From Peteryoungia algae (GTDB lineage Bacteria > Pseudomonadota > Alphaproteobacteria > Rhizobiales > Rhizobiaceae): a DNA stretch of 64,000 bases. The stretch lies in contig NZ_CP128477.1 in the NCBI RefSeq assembly GCF_030369675.1, positions 372,001 through 436,000 of the forward strand, read 5' to 3'. The notes under the pieces were generated by a model, which worked only from the letters and a program-made list of their open reading frames with translations, was not told where the DNA came from and made no database searches. The translations under genes and the position numbers were made by a program. This document shows positions 56,830 to 64,000 of the stretch, one piece after another (positions within the stretch are counted from its first letter, which is position 1; each line of letters opens with the position of its first letter).

Positions 56830-56850
56830 ACCAGATCCTGTATCGCCTCT
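56830..56850. repeat. Direct repeat, right end of island (attR-like)
   Basis: Identical to the 21 bases at 55433-55453. It is followed by GA, making TGA with the final T, which would be the original ldtR stop. The sequence beyond leads directly to a strong terminator. Confidence 0.9.
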
Positions 56851-56890
56851 GAAGAGTCCCGAACGACCTCCACAAGCGATCCACCGCTCG

Positions 56891-56923
56891 AAACCGGATG
56901 CTTCCTGCGAAGCGTCCGGTTTT
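56891..56923 (+). terminator. Displaced ldtR terminator
   Basis: AAACCGGATGCTTC and GAAGCGTCCGGTTT pair over 14 bases with a single G-T pair around a CTGC loop, then end in T. It lies 40 bases after the right repeat, the distance expected from the ldtR stop before insertion. Confidence 0.85.
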
Positions 56924-57151
56924 CGCGTTTCAACCCTCACGATGCCGCTTAATGCCTACACACTCCCGTGACACACCCCCTTGGTGACACGAATTGGCCA
57001 TATTGATATGGGACCGCCGGAACGAGAAATGGAGGCGTCTGACCCGTCTCCGATCGACCCCGCAACGCAGATTTCAGCCCTCGTGGCGGCGCTTTGTTAA
57101 CCATGGCGCGATATGCGTTTGGTTCAGGTTCAGGATGAAACGGTAGGAAAT
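56924..57151. promoter_or_regulatory. Upstream region of the L,D-transpeptidase gene with palindrome
   Basis: This region has no gene. It contains the palindrome CCATATTGATATGG (56998-57011; half-sites CCATAT/ATATGG, 2-base spacer). TTGGTG and TGATAT spaced by 17 bases (56981-57009) are a possible promoter, so the palindrome would overlap the -10 element. It is a candidate LdtR site by position only; no matching copy is seen upstream of ldtR. Confidence 0.4.
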
Positions 57152-58480
57152 ATGTCCAAGAAGTCTGGAATTGTTGCTCTTTCGCGCCGATCGCTTCTCC
57201 GCGGTGCTGCTGCCGCTGGTGCTGCGGCGTTTGCCGGGCAAGCCGTGGCGCAGGACGCGATCAACGATCTCATCAATGCGCCGCGTCGTGGCAACTGGGA
57301 CGACCAGTTCGATGCCCAGGCTTCCCGCACGGCTGCCGCCGTCTCGTCCAACAGCTCCATGCTGAGCGCCAACAATCTCGCCTATATGCAGCAGGCCATC
57401 GGTCAATATCAGACGATCGTCGCCAATGGCGGCTGGCCGACCGTCAACGCACCGGGTGCGCTGCGCATCGGCGCCATGGATCCGTCGGTCCAGAGCCTGC
57501 GCCAGCGCCTGATGATCGCCGGCGACCTTCCGCGGGAGGCCGGGCTTTCCGATTCCTACGATTCCTACGTCGATGCTGCCGTGAAGCGTTTCCAGGCGCG
57601 CCATGGCCTGCCGGAAGACGGCGTGCTCGGCGAATTCACCGTCAAGGCGCTCAATGTCGGTGCCGATGTTCGTCTGAACCAGCTCAACACCAACCTCGTC
57701 CGCCTGCAGTCGATGTCCGGTGACCTCGGTCCCCGTTACGTCACGGTCAATGTGCCGGGCGCTTCGGTCGAGGCCGTCGAGAATGACCGTGTTGCTCTGC
57801 GCAACACCGCCGTTGTCGGGCGTATCGACCGCCCGACCCACATGATCAATTCGAAGATCTACGAGGTCATCCTCAATCCCTACTGGACCGCGCCGCGCTC
57901 GATCATCGAAAAGGATATCGTGCCGCTGATGCGCAAGGACTCGACCTACCTGACGCGCAACAGCATTCGCCTGTTCGATGGCAGCGGCAATGAAGTCGCG
58001 CCGGAAACCGTGGACTGGAACGCCGCCAAGGCCCCGAACCTGATGTTCCGCCAGGACCCGGGCAAGATCAACGCCATGGCGTCGACGAAGATCAACTTCC
58101 ACAATCCGCACAACGAATACATGCATGACACGCCCCAGCAGGGCCTGTTCAACAAGTTGATGCGCTTCGAATCCTCGGGCTGCATTCGCGTGCAGAACGT
58201 GCGTGACTTGATCACTTGGCTCCTGCGCGACACGGAGGGCTGGTCGCGCCAGGAGATCGAGCGCGTCATCACGACCCGCCAGAACAATCCGATCAAGCTG
58301 GCCGCGGAAGTGCCCGTCTATATCGTCTACATTACCGCCTGGTCGACGAACGACAACATCGTCCAGTTCCGCGACGATATCTATCAGAAGGACGGTGACG
58401 CGCAGCTGGCGCTGCAGGCCAATATCGGCGTCGAACAGTTTGCCGGTTCGGTCGAAGAGGACTTCGTCCCGTTGCAGTAA
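57152..58480 (+). CDS. ldtP: L,D-transpeptidase (YkuD) with peptidoglycan-binding domain
   Basis: A 442-residue exported enzyme that makes 3-3 cross-links in peptidoglycan or anchors proteins to it. The N-terminus has a twin-arginine-like signal (SRRSLLRGAAAAGAAAFAGQAVA). A peptidoglycan-binding_1 repeat lies near residues 115-180 (VQSLRQRLMIAGDL, RFQARHGLPEDGVLGEFTVKALN). The YkuD domain follows, with the catalytic His/Cys motif YMHDTPQQGLFN...SSGCIRVQN. The symbol follows the LdtR-LdtP pairing known in Rhizobiales; exact orthology is likely. The ATG at 57152 has AGGA in front; a longer in-frame start at 57113 would precede the signal sequence. Confidence 0.92.
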   Translation: MSKKSGIVALSRRSLLRGAAAAGAAAFAGQAVAQDAINDLINAPRRGNWDDQFDAQASRTAAAVSSNSSMLSANNLAYMQQAIGQYQTIVANGGWPTVNAPGALRIGAMDPSVQSLRQRLMIAGDLPREAGLSDSYDSYVDAAVKRFQARHGLPEDGVLGEFTVKALNVGADVRLNQLNTNLVRLQSMSGDLGPRYVTVNVPGASVEAVENDRVALRNTAVVGRIDRPTHMINSKIYEVILNPYWTAPRSIIEKDIVPLMRKDSTYLTRNSIRLFDGSGNEVAPETVDWNAAKAPNLMFRQDPGKINAMASTKINFHNPHNEYMHDTPQQGLFNKLMRFESSGCIRVQNVRDLITWLLRDTEGWSRQEIERVITTRQNNPIKLAAEVPVYIVYITAWSTNDNIVQFRDDIYQKDGDAQLALQANIGVEQFAGSVEEDFVPLQ

Positions 58481-58517
58481 GGCCAAGCGCCCCGCTCGCT
58501 CCGGCTATTGGATTTGG

Positions 58518-58543
58518 AAGCCGCGCCTCGTGCGCGGCTTTTG
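58518..58543 (+). terminator. Rho-independent terminator after ldtP
   Basis: AAGCCGCGC and GCGCGGCTT form a perfect 9-base stem around CTCGT, followed by TTG. It is 37 bases beyond the ldtP stop. Confidence 0.8.
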
Positions 58544-58669
58544 CGTCTGTCCTGTGACGTTTCGACATGCAGCGTCAATTGATCCGCAAATGTCGCTCTC
58601 CGTATTGCTCTCGTGACTGCGGAACGTTAAGACCCCACAGCATCAAACGCTTTTGAGGAGCCTGCGATC

Positions 58670-59959
58670 ATGTCGAACAACGATGCCTTCTTTTCTCGTT
58701 CTCTCGCCGATACGGACCCGGATATTTTCGGTGCGATCGAGAAGGAACTCGGTCGCCAGCGCCATGAGATCGAGCTGATCGCTTCTGAAAACATCGTCTC
58801 CCGCGCCGTGCTCGAAGCCCAGGGCTCGATCATGACCAACAAGTATGCCGAGGGATATCCGGGCAAGCGCTATTATGGCGGCTGCCAGTTCGTCGACATC
58901 GCGGAAGAACTTGCGATCGATCGCGCCAAGAAGCTCTTCGGTGTCAACTTCGCCAACGTCCAGCCGAACTCCGGATCGCAGATGAACCAGGCGGTCTTTC
59001 TGGCGCTTCTGCAGCCGGGCGACACCTTCATGGGCCTCGACCTGAACTCTGGCGGCCACCTGACCCATGGTTCGCCGGTCAACATGTCCGGCAAATGGTT
59101 CAACGTTGTCTCCTACGGTGTGCGTGAAGACGACCACCAGCTCGACATGGAAGACGTCGCCCGCAAGGCCGAACAGCACAAGCCGAAGCTGATCATCGCC
59201 GGCGGCACTGCCTATTCCCGCACCTGGGACTGGAAGCGTTTCCGCGAGATCGCCGATTCGGTCGGCGCCTATCTCATGGTCGACATGGCGCACATTGCCG
59301 GTCTCGTTGCCGGTGGACAGCATCCGTCGCCGTTCCCGCATTGCCACGTCGCGACCTCGACGACCCACAAGTCGCTCCGCGGTCCGCGCGGCGGCATGAT
59401 CCTCACCAATGACGAGGATCTGGCCAAGAAGTTCAATTCGGCCGTCTTCCCAGGGCTTCAGGGCGGGCCGTTGATGCATGTCATCGCCGCCAAGGCCGTT
59501 GCCTTCGGCGAAGCGCTGCAGCCGGAATTCAAGGACTATGCCGCTCAGGTCGTGAAGAACGCCAAGGTTCTGGCCGACACGCTGATCAAGCACAATCTCG
59601 ACATTGTCTCGGGCGGCACCGACAACCACCTGATGCTCGTCGACCTGCGCAAGAAGAACGCCACGGGCAAGCGCGCGGAAGCGGGTCTCGGCCGAGCCTT
59701 CATCACCTGCAACAAGAACGGCATTCCCTTCGATCCGGAAAAGCCCTTCGTCACGTCCGGTATCCGCCTCGGCACGCCGGCCGGCACGACCCGCGGCTTC
59801 AAGGAAGCGGAGTTCACCGAGATCGGCAACCTGATCGTCGAGGTCCTCGACGGCCTGAAGGTTGCCAATTCCGATGAAGGAAATGCGGCCGTTGAAAGTG
59901 CCGTGCGCGAAAAGGTCGTGGCTCTCACCGACCGTTTCCCGATGTACCCCTACATGTAA
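58670..59959 (+). CDS. glyA: Serine hydroxymethyltransferase
   Basis: A 429-residue PLP enzyme interconverting serine and glycine with tetrahydrofolate, the main source of one-carbon units. Conserved features include the [20 protein letters not shown]-terminal segment, [28 protein letters not shown] and the PLP-lysine motif [26 protein letters not shown] is near the C-terminus. A GAGGAG ribosome site precedes the ATG. nrdR starts 12 bases downstream, so glyA-nrdR-ribD form one run. Confidence 0.98.
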   Translation: MSNNDAFFSRSLADTDPDIFGAIEKELGRQRHEIELIASENIVSRAVLEAQGSIMTNKYAEGYPGKRYYGGCQFVDIAEELAIDRAKKLFGVNFANVQPNSGSQMNQAVFLALLQPGDTFMGLDLNSGGHLTHGSPVNMSGKWFNVVSYGVREDDHQLDMEDVARKAEQHKPKLIIAGGTAYSRTWDWKRFREIADSVGAYLMVDMAHIAGLVAGGQHPSPFPHCHVATSTTHKSLRGPRGGMILTNDEDLAKKFNSAVFPGLQGGPLMHVIAAKAVAFGEALQPEFKDYAAQVVKNAKVLADTLIKHNLDIVSGGTDNHLMLVDLRKKNATGKRAEAGLGRAFITCNKNGIPFDPEKPFVTSGIRLGTPAGTTRGFKEAEFTEIGNLIVEVLDGLKVANSDEGNAAVESAVREKVVALTDRFPMYPYM

Positions 59960-59971
59960 GGTTGGACGCGG

Positions 59972-60448
59972 ATGCGCTGCCCCTTCTGCGGATCGGACGA
60001 CACCCAGGTCAAGGACTCGCGACCGGCGGAGGACAATACCTCCATCCGCCGGCGGCGCATCTGTCCGGATTGTGGGGGGCGCTTCACAACCTTTGAACGG
60101 GTCCAGCTGCGCGAGCTGATGGTTCTGAAGAAGACCGGCCGAAAGGCTCCCTTTGCGCGCGACAAGCTGGTGCGGTCCTTCCAGATCGCACTGCGCAAAC
60201 GCCCGGTCGATCCCGATCGCATCGAGCGCGCCGTATCTGGCATCGTTCGCCGCCTGGAAAGCTCCGGCGAAACCGAAATCTCATCCGAAGAAATCGGTCT
60301 GCAGGTTCTCGAAGCCCTGAAAACGCTCGATGACGTGGCATTCGTCCGCTACGCGTCGGTCTATCGGGACTTCTCCCATGCCGAGGACTTCGAAAACGTC
60401 ATCGCCGAGATCAACGCCAAGATCTCCCGCGACAGCACCGCGGACTGA
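59972..60448 (+). CDS. nrdR: Transcriptional repressor NrdR
   Basis: A 158-residue repressor of ribonucleotide reductase genes. The N-terminal zinc ribbon has Cys at positions 3, 6, 31 and 34 ([10 protein letters not shown] and [16 protein letters not shown]). The ATP-cone domain follows, with [29 protein letters not shown]. The ATP-cone senses ATP/dATP. The gene lies between glyA and ribD with only 3-12 base spacers. Confidence 0.98.
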   Translation: MRCPFCGSDDTQVKDSRPAEDNTSIRRRRICPDCGGRFTTFERVQLRELMVLKKTGRKAPFARDKLVRSFQIALRKRPVDPDRIERAVSGIVRRLESSGETEISSEEIGLQVLEALKTLDDVAFVRYASVYRDFSHAEDFENVIAEINAKISRDSTAD

Positions 60449-60451
60449 GGC

Positions 60452-61540
60452 GTGTCGATTACCGCCCGGGACGAAAGGTTCATGCGGGAGGCGATCGGGC
60501 TTTCCCTGACCCATGTCGGACGAACCGGTTCCAATCCCTCTGTCGGATGCGTGATCGTGAAGGACGGCCAGGTCGTCGGACGGGGCGTGACGGCACTGGG
60601 CGGTCGGCCGCATGCTGAGCCACAGGCACTGGATGAGGCCGGAGTGAAGGCGAGGGGCGCGACCGCCTATGTCACCCTCGAACCCTGCTCGCATCACGGC
60701 AAGACACCACCTTGTGCCAATGCAATCATTGCTGCTGGCATTTCCCGCGTCGTCGTGGCCGTGGCGGATCCGGATCCGCGGGTCTCTGGTCAGGGGCTGA
60801 AGATGCTGGCCGATGCCGACATCGAGGTGACCATCGGGGTTCTCCAGAAAGAAGCCAGGCGGGCCATGTCCGGCTACCTGACGCGCCAGACGAAAGGGCG
60901 CCCGCAAGTGATTCTGAAACTTGCCGTTTCCGCCGATGGCATGCTGGGTCGCGAGGGCGCCGGGCAGGTGGCGATCACCGGTGCGCAGGCACGCACGGAG
61001 GTTCACCGGCTGAGGGCCGCCAGCGACGCGATCCTCGTCGGCATCGGCACGGCGCTTGCGGATGATCCTGAGCTCACAGTAAGGCTGCCGGGACTGGAGG
61101 AGGCCTCGCCCTTGCGCGTCGTGGTCGACCGTCGCGCGGAACTGCCGGCATCGTCGAAGCTCGCACGCACAGCGGGCTCCGTCCCCGTGCTCGTCGCAGT
61201 ATCGACGGGTGCCGAGGGAAACAGAGCAGCGCTCGCCGACGCGGGTGTCGAAATCGTCGAACTCGAAGGTGTTGAAGAATTGCTGTCCACGCTCGCGCAG
61301 CGCGGGATCTCGTCCCTCATGGTCGAGGGAGGAGCGAGGGTGGCCTCGGATCTGCTGTCCCGAGGCCTTGTCGATCGCATCCACCTGTATTGCGGAGAGA
61401 TCGTCGTGGGGGAGGGCGGGATCGCATCGCCCATTACCGCTTCGCAAATGCCCGCGGGCTTCGCCCTGGCCGAGGAGCGAATGCTGGGGCGAGACCGGCT
61501 GCGGATCTACGATCGCCTGCCGGCCTCGGCCTGGGTTTAA
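60452..61540 (+). CDS. ribD: Bifunctional riboflavin deaminase/reductase RibD
   Basis: A 362-residue enzyme for two steps of riboflavin synthesis: deamination of the pyrimidine and reduction of the ribose. The deaminase zinc site is HAEPQAL and EPCSHHGKTPPCANAII. The reductase half has PQVILKLAVSADGMLGR and LMVEGGARVASDLL. It starts with GTG at 60452, three bases after nrdR's stop. Its final codons overlap by three bases, tail to tail, with a 25-residue gene on the other strand. ribE, usually next, is not found here. Confidence 0.97.
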   Translation: MSITARDERFMREAIGLSLTHVGRTGSNPSVGCVIVKDGQVVGRGVTALGGRPHAEPQALDEAGVKARGATAYVTLEPCSHHGKTPPCANAIIAAGISRVVVAVADPDPRVSGQGLKMLADADIEVTIGVLQKEARRAMSGYLTRQTKGRPQVILKLAVSADGMLGREGAGQVAITGAQARTEVHRLRAASDAILVGIGTALADDPELTVRLPGLEEASPLRVVVDRRAELPASSKLARTAGSVPVLVAVSTGAEGNRAALADAGVEIVELEGVEELLSTLAQRGISSLMVEGGARVASDLLSRGLVDRIHLYCGEIVVGEGGIASPITASQMPAGFALAEERMLGRDRLRIYDRLPASAWV

Positions 61541-61614
61541 CCCCAGAAAAGCATGATCAGAATGATGATCGGGATCGGAATACCGAGAAGCCAGAGAAGA
61601 ATGCCGCGACCCAT
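61537..61614 (-). CDS. 25-residue single-helix membrane protein
   Basis: The frame starts at 61614 with ATG and runs MGRGILLWLLGIPIPIIILI then MLFWG to a TAA at 61537. A near-ideal ribosome site (AGGAGG, 5-base spacer) precedes it. The product is a hydrophobic helix with a Pro-containing motif (LGIPIPI). Similar short proteins with the same MGRG...LGIPIPI...LFW layout occur, to my knowledge, in many Proteobacteria, without known function. It is below the size limit of most gene callers. It overlaps the ribD stop tail to tail. Confidence 0.7.
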   Translation of the reverse strand: MGRGILLWLLGIPIPIIILIMLFWG

Positions 61615-62116
61615 GGGGACCTCCTGTTGCATGTCGGGCCCGGTCCTCCGCGCCCTGTGCCTCACAAACGGATCATCTCGTCTGATTGTTCCCGCAGCTG
61701 GCCCGGCGTCCGTGACGCGGAGCAAGGGGAGGCCAAAGCGGAGCGGTGGACGTGAGTGGACGTCGAAGGTAGCGCCGCCATCAGGCCTGCTCAGCGCCGA
61801 CGATAGTGCGAAAACTCGCGATTGTGTGCGCATCGCTCAGTTGCAAGAACAAAGGTGGGATCCATCTGTCGCGGGATCCAGACCCTAAAGGTCTGATTTG
61901 CATGAAACAACCGTCACATAGTCCGCCCGGTTTCGGTTGATGTTAGCGAGGCTGGAACAAGGGGCCTGTTGAGCCTGCCTCTCAGCCACGCCGAGGCGCC
62001 CGCCCGGTGCATCCCCGCCCTGACGCAAAAACACTTGCCTTCCATGATATGGCGTGGTTTGACCGCGTTTCTGTTCGGCCAGCAGCCGCAATCACATTCA
62101 AGATCGGATCAGACCC
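61615..62116. other. 500-base gap between ribD/small gene and ribH, no gene seen
   Basis: No convincing coding frame, tRNA or FMN riboswitch is seen. A riboflavin synthase alpha-chain gene would be expected here in related genomes; I find no frame with its start (MFTGIV-type) on either strand. A CAGACC/GGTCTG hairpin lies near 61880-61897. The last 150 bases presumably hold the ribH promoter and leader. Confidence 0.55.
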
Positions 62117-62575
62117 ATGGGAAACAAGACGGCTTCGCCGCATTTGCTGATCGTCGAGGCACGCTTCTACGACGACATGTCTGACGCCCTTCTGGACGGT
62201 GCCAAGCACGCACTCGAAGAGGCAGGCGCGACCTTCGACCTCATCACCGTTCCCGGCGCCCTCGAAATCCCGCCGGCCATCGCCATGGCGCTTGATGCCA
62301 TGGATGACGAGGGGACGCAGTATGACGGCTTTGTCGCGCTCGGCATGGTCATTCGCGGTGAAACCTATCACTTCGACATCGTCGCCAACGAATCCTCGCG
62401 TGCCCTGATGGATCTCGCTGTCTCGGAATCGCTCGCCATCGGCAACGGCATCATGACCGTCGAGAATGACGAACAGGCCTGGGCGCGCGTCAAGCGCAGC
62501 GACAAGGACAAGGGCGGCTTTGCAGCCCGCGCTGCACTGACCATGATCGAACTGAAGCAGAAGCTGGGTGGCTGA
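62117..62575 (+). CDS. ribH: 6,7-dimethyl-8-ribityllumazine synthase
   Basis: A 152-residue enzyme condensing 5-amino-6-ribitylaminouracil with dihydroxybutanone phosphate to lumazine, the penultimate step to riboflavin. Conserved features include [57 protein letters not shown] with the catalytic His, and a C-terminal basic helix. nusB follows three to six bases downstream. Rhizobia often have a second RibH; only this one is in the window. Confidence 0.97.
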   Translation: MGNKTASPHLLIVEARFYDDMSDALLDGAKHALEEAGATFDLITVPGALEIPPAIAMALDAMDDEGTQYDGFVALGMVIRGETYHFDIVANESSRALMDLAVSESLAIGNGIMTVENDEQAWARVKRSDKDKGGFAARAALTMIELKQKLGG

Positions 62576-62578
62576 GTG

Positions 62579-63055
62579 ATGACGGGCGAAGACAAGCAGA
62601 TGAAGCCGGCAAACCAACGTGGCGCAGCCCGCCTCGGCGCTGTGCAGGCTCTGTATCAGATGGATATCGCCGGATCCGGCGTTCTCGAGGTCGTGGCCGA
62701 ATACGAAGCGCATCGTCTTGGCCAGGAAGTCGACGGCGAAACCTATCTCAAGGCGGATGCCTCGTGGTTCCGCTCGATCGTGGCTGGCGTCGTGCGTGAC
62801 CAGACCAAGATCGACCCGATGATCCGCGCCGCGCTGCAGGACGACTGGTCGCTGTCGCGCATGGACAGCACGGTTCGCGCCATTCTGCGTGCGGGCACCT
62901 TCGAATTGATCGAGCGCAAGGATGTGCCCATTGCGGTCATCGTAACGGAATATGTCGAGATCGCGCAGGCCTTCTTCCCCGACGACGAGCCGAAGCTGGT
63001 GAACGCCGTTCTCGACCGCATTGCAAAGCAGGTTCGCGCCCCGGCGCAAAAATAG
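62579..63055 (+). CDS. nusB: Transcription antitermination factor NusB
   Basis: A 158-residue helical RNA-binding protein that acts with NusE/S10 in rRNA antitermination. Conserved are [21 protein letters not shown] (first helices), [33 protein letters not shown], and [29 protein letters not shown] at the end. The ATG at 62579 is chosen over the adjacent GTG at 62576; they differ by one residue. The ribH-nusB pair is a common alphaproteobacterial order. Confidence 0.96.
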   Translation: MTGEDKQMKPANQRGAARLGAVQALYQMDIAGSGVLEVVAEYEAHRLGQEVDGETYLKADASWFRSIVAGVVRDQTKIDPMIRAALQDDWSLSRMDSTVRAILRAGTFELIERKDVPIAVIVTEYVEIAQAFFPDDEPKLVNAVLDRIAKQVRAPAQK

Positions 63056-63065
63056 GAACGGACGA

Positions 63066-64000
63066 ATGAGTGCAGCGACTGAGGCAGGGCTGGACGGACA
63101 AATCTTGACAGCCCGGCGCAATGTCGGACTGCTCGCGGTGGCCCAGGCGATCCTGGGCTCCGCTCCGCCTCTCGCTTTCGCCGTCGGCGGCCTTGCCGGT
63201 TTTCAGATGCTCGGTGCCGACAAGTCGCTGGCAACGGCACCGCTGACGGGCTTCAATGTCGGCGTGGCCTTGGGCGCAATTGTCGTGGCGGCTGCCTCCC
63301 GCGTTCTTGGCCGCCGCGAAAGCTTCATGGTCGGAGCGCTGATGGGCGCCCTTGGCAGCGCGCTCGCCGCCTTCGCCCTCATCCAGTCCAATTTCTGGAT
63401 CTTCGCCTTTTCGCTGATGCTGATGGGCATTTCCGGCGGCTTCACCCAGAAGATCCGCTTTGCCGCCGCCGATGCCTCGCCGAGCTTTTACAAAGGCAAG
63501 GCCATTTCCTGGATCCTGGCGGCCGGCATCATCTCGGCGATCGTCGGGCCACAGATCGCGATCTGGCTCAAGGACGCACTGGCACCCGTCACCTTTGCCG
63601 GCGCCTTTCTCGGCATGGTGCCGCTGCTCCTCTGCGCCATCGCCGTTCTCTTCTTCCTGAAATTGCCGACGATCGCCGAGAAGAAGGCAGAAGCCACGGG
63701 GCCGACGCGGCCACTGAGGGAAATCGTCATGACGCAGCGCTTCATGACCGGCATGATCTGCGGCATCAGTTCCTATGCTTTGATGACCTTCATGATGACC
63801 GGTGCGCCGCTCGCCATGGTCATCGGCTGCGGCTTCTCATCAGAACTGGCGACCCTCGGCATCCAGTGGCATGTCATCGCCATGTTCGCTCCGAGTTTCT
63901 TCACCGGCGTGTTGATCACCCGTTTCGGAGCCGAGAAGGTCGTGGCCGCCGGCCTGCTCATCCTCATGGCCTGTGCCGTTGTCGCGCATACGGGCATCGA
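63066..64000 (+). CDS. MFS transporter, 3' truncated by window edge
   Basis: Open from ATG 63066 to the end of the window (311 residues seen). It has about eight hydrophobic segments, the MFS loop ASRVLGRRESFMVGALMG after the second helix, and GISGGFTQKIRFAAADASPSFYKGKAISW around the fourth and fifth helices. The central cytoplasmic loop is basic (LKLPTIAEKKAEATGPTRPLREIV). It begins 10 bases after nusB. The substrate is unknown and the end is outside the window. Confidence 0.9.
   Translation, partial: MSAATEAGLDGQILTARRNVGLLAVAQAILGSAPPLAFAVGGLAGFQMLGADKSLATAPLTGFNVGVALGAIVVAAASRVLGRRESFMVGALMGALGSALAAFALIQSNFWIFAFSLMLMGISGGFTQKIRFAAADASPSFYKGKAISWILAAGIISAIVGPQIAIWLKDALAPVTFAGAFLGMVPLLLCAIAVLFFLKLPTIAEKKAEATGPTRPLREIVMTQRFMTGMICGISSYALMTFMMTGAPLAMVIGCGFSSELATLGIQWHVIAMFAPSFFTGVLITRFGAEKVVAAGLLILMACAVVAHTGI

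Larger units (their letters stand above)
55454..56850. mobile_element. Small genomic island inserted at the 3' end of ldtR
   Basis: About 1.4 kb bounded by 21-base direct repeats identical to the ldtR 3' end. It separates ldtR from a perfect-looking terminator (56891-56923). Hand-counted lines give around 50 percent G+C inside against about 65 percent in ldtR. It carries an interrupted TIR/NDT-like gene and a small basic open reading frame on the other strand. No integrase, transposase or inverted terminal repeats are seen. It is therefore either a non-autonomous element moved in trans or the remnant of a larger one. The insertion is inferred from the repeat and displaced terminator. Confidence 0.75.

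Noticed and set aside
61615..62116. FMN riboswitch ahead of ribH
   Set aside because: None of the conserved FMN-riboswitch stretches can be recognised in the gap.
1..64000. tRNA or rRNA genes, CRISPR arrays, IS elements
   Set aside because: No cloverleaf-like gene, regularly spaced repeat array or transposase frame was found on reading both strands.

Overview
The window is chromosomal DNA of an alphaproteobacterium, most likely Rhizobiaceae (Rhizobium/Agrobacterium/Allorhizobium type). The DNA is GC-rich and densely coding. The gene orders pepA-holC, SDR-uvrC-pgsA-moaD-moaE, purM-purN facing perM-hdaA-ppk-ppx, and glyA-nrdR-ribD-ribH-nusB are the kind expected in that family. A RopB-type outer membrane protein, an LdtR/LdtP pair and an Asp-rich (Mg-type) HemB agree with this. 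I found no tRNA, rRNA or CRISPR array. About 58 genes are supported, mostly housekeeping.

Layout. 1-8.9 kb: pepA (5' truncated), holC, an ABC-F ATPase, a GGDEF protein with a degenerate active site, a small membrane protein coupled to a chemoreceptor, a DinB gene broken by an amber codon, a GST and ndk. 9-11 kb: a CGNR zinc-finger regulator and a lipoprotein, divergent from an orphan LivH-type permease across a perfect inverted repeat. 11-17.7 kb: moaE, moaD, pgsA, uvrC, an SDR, the outer membrane protein, a second GST and RNase T2. 17.7-29 kb: rlmJ, a molybdopterin oxidoreductase, a Nudix hydrolase, purN/purM, an AI-2E-type permease, hdaA, ppk and ppx. 29-36 kb: a phytase-like esterase, then a tightly packed leftward operon rnd-GNAT-Rsm22-DUF2891-aconitase X. 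36-42.6 kb: an MBL hydrolase with a Tat-exported multicopper oxidase, an MFS transporter, a two-gene membrane operon (ABA4-like plus unknown) facing a TetR regulator across two matching operators, and an EEP-family phosphatase/nuclease. 42.7-54.8 kb: aspS, parC, a GGDEF-EAL protein divergent from a PhcB-like methyltransferase, bpt, an RDD protein, hemB and a DUF6163 protein. 54.9-58.5 kb: ldtR and ldtP. 58.7 kb to the end: glyA, nrdR, ribD, ribH, nusB and a truncated MFS gene.

The most unusual feature is a small island of about 1.4 kb at 55.45-56.85 kb. It lies exactly between the 3' end of ldtR and the strong terminator that presumably once followed it. The last seven ldtR codons are repeated as a 21-bp perfect direct repeat at both ends, as expected of site-specific integration. 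The island has no integrase. It carries a gene of the GPIG...ADLT..NPN.FYE.G.RH type (nucleoside-deoxyribosyltransferase/TIR-like fold), interrupted by one amber codon, and a small basic open reading frame. This looks like the relic of a mobile cargo module, possibly defence-related.

Other points of note are a 25-residue membrane protein gene with a near-perfect ribosome binding site antisense to the end of ribD, the absence of a riboflavin synthase gene between ribD and ribH, and several well-formed candidate operators.
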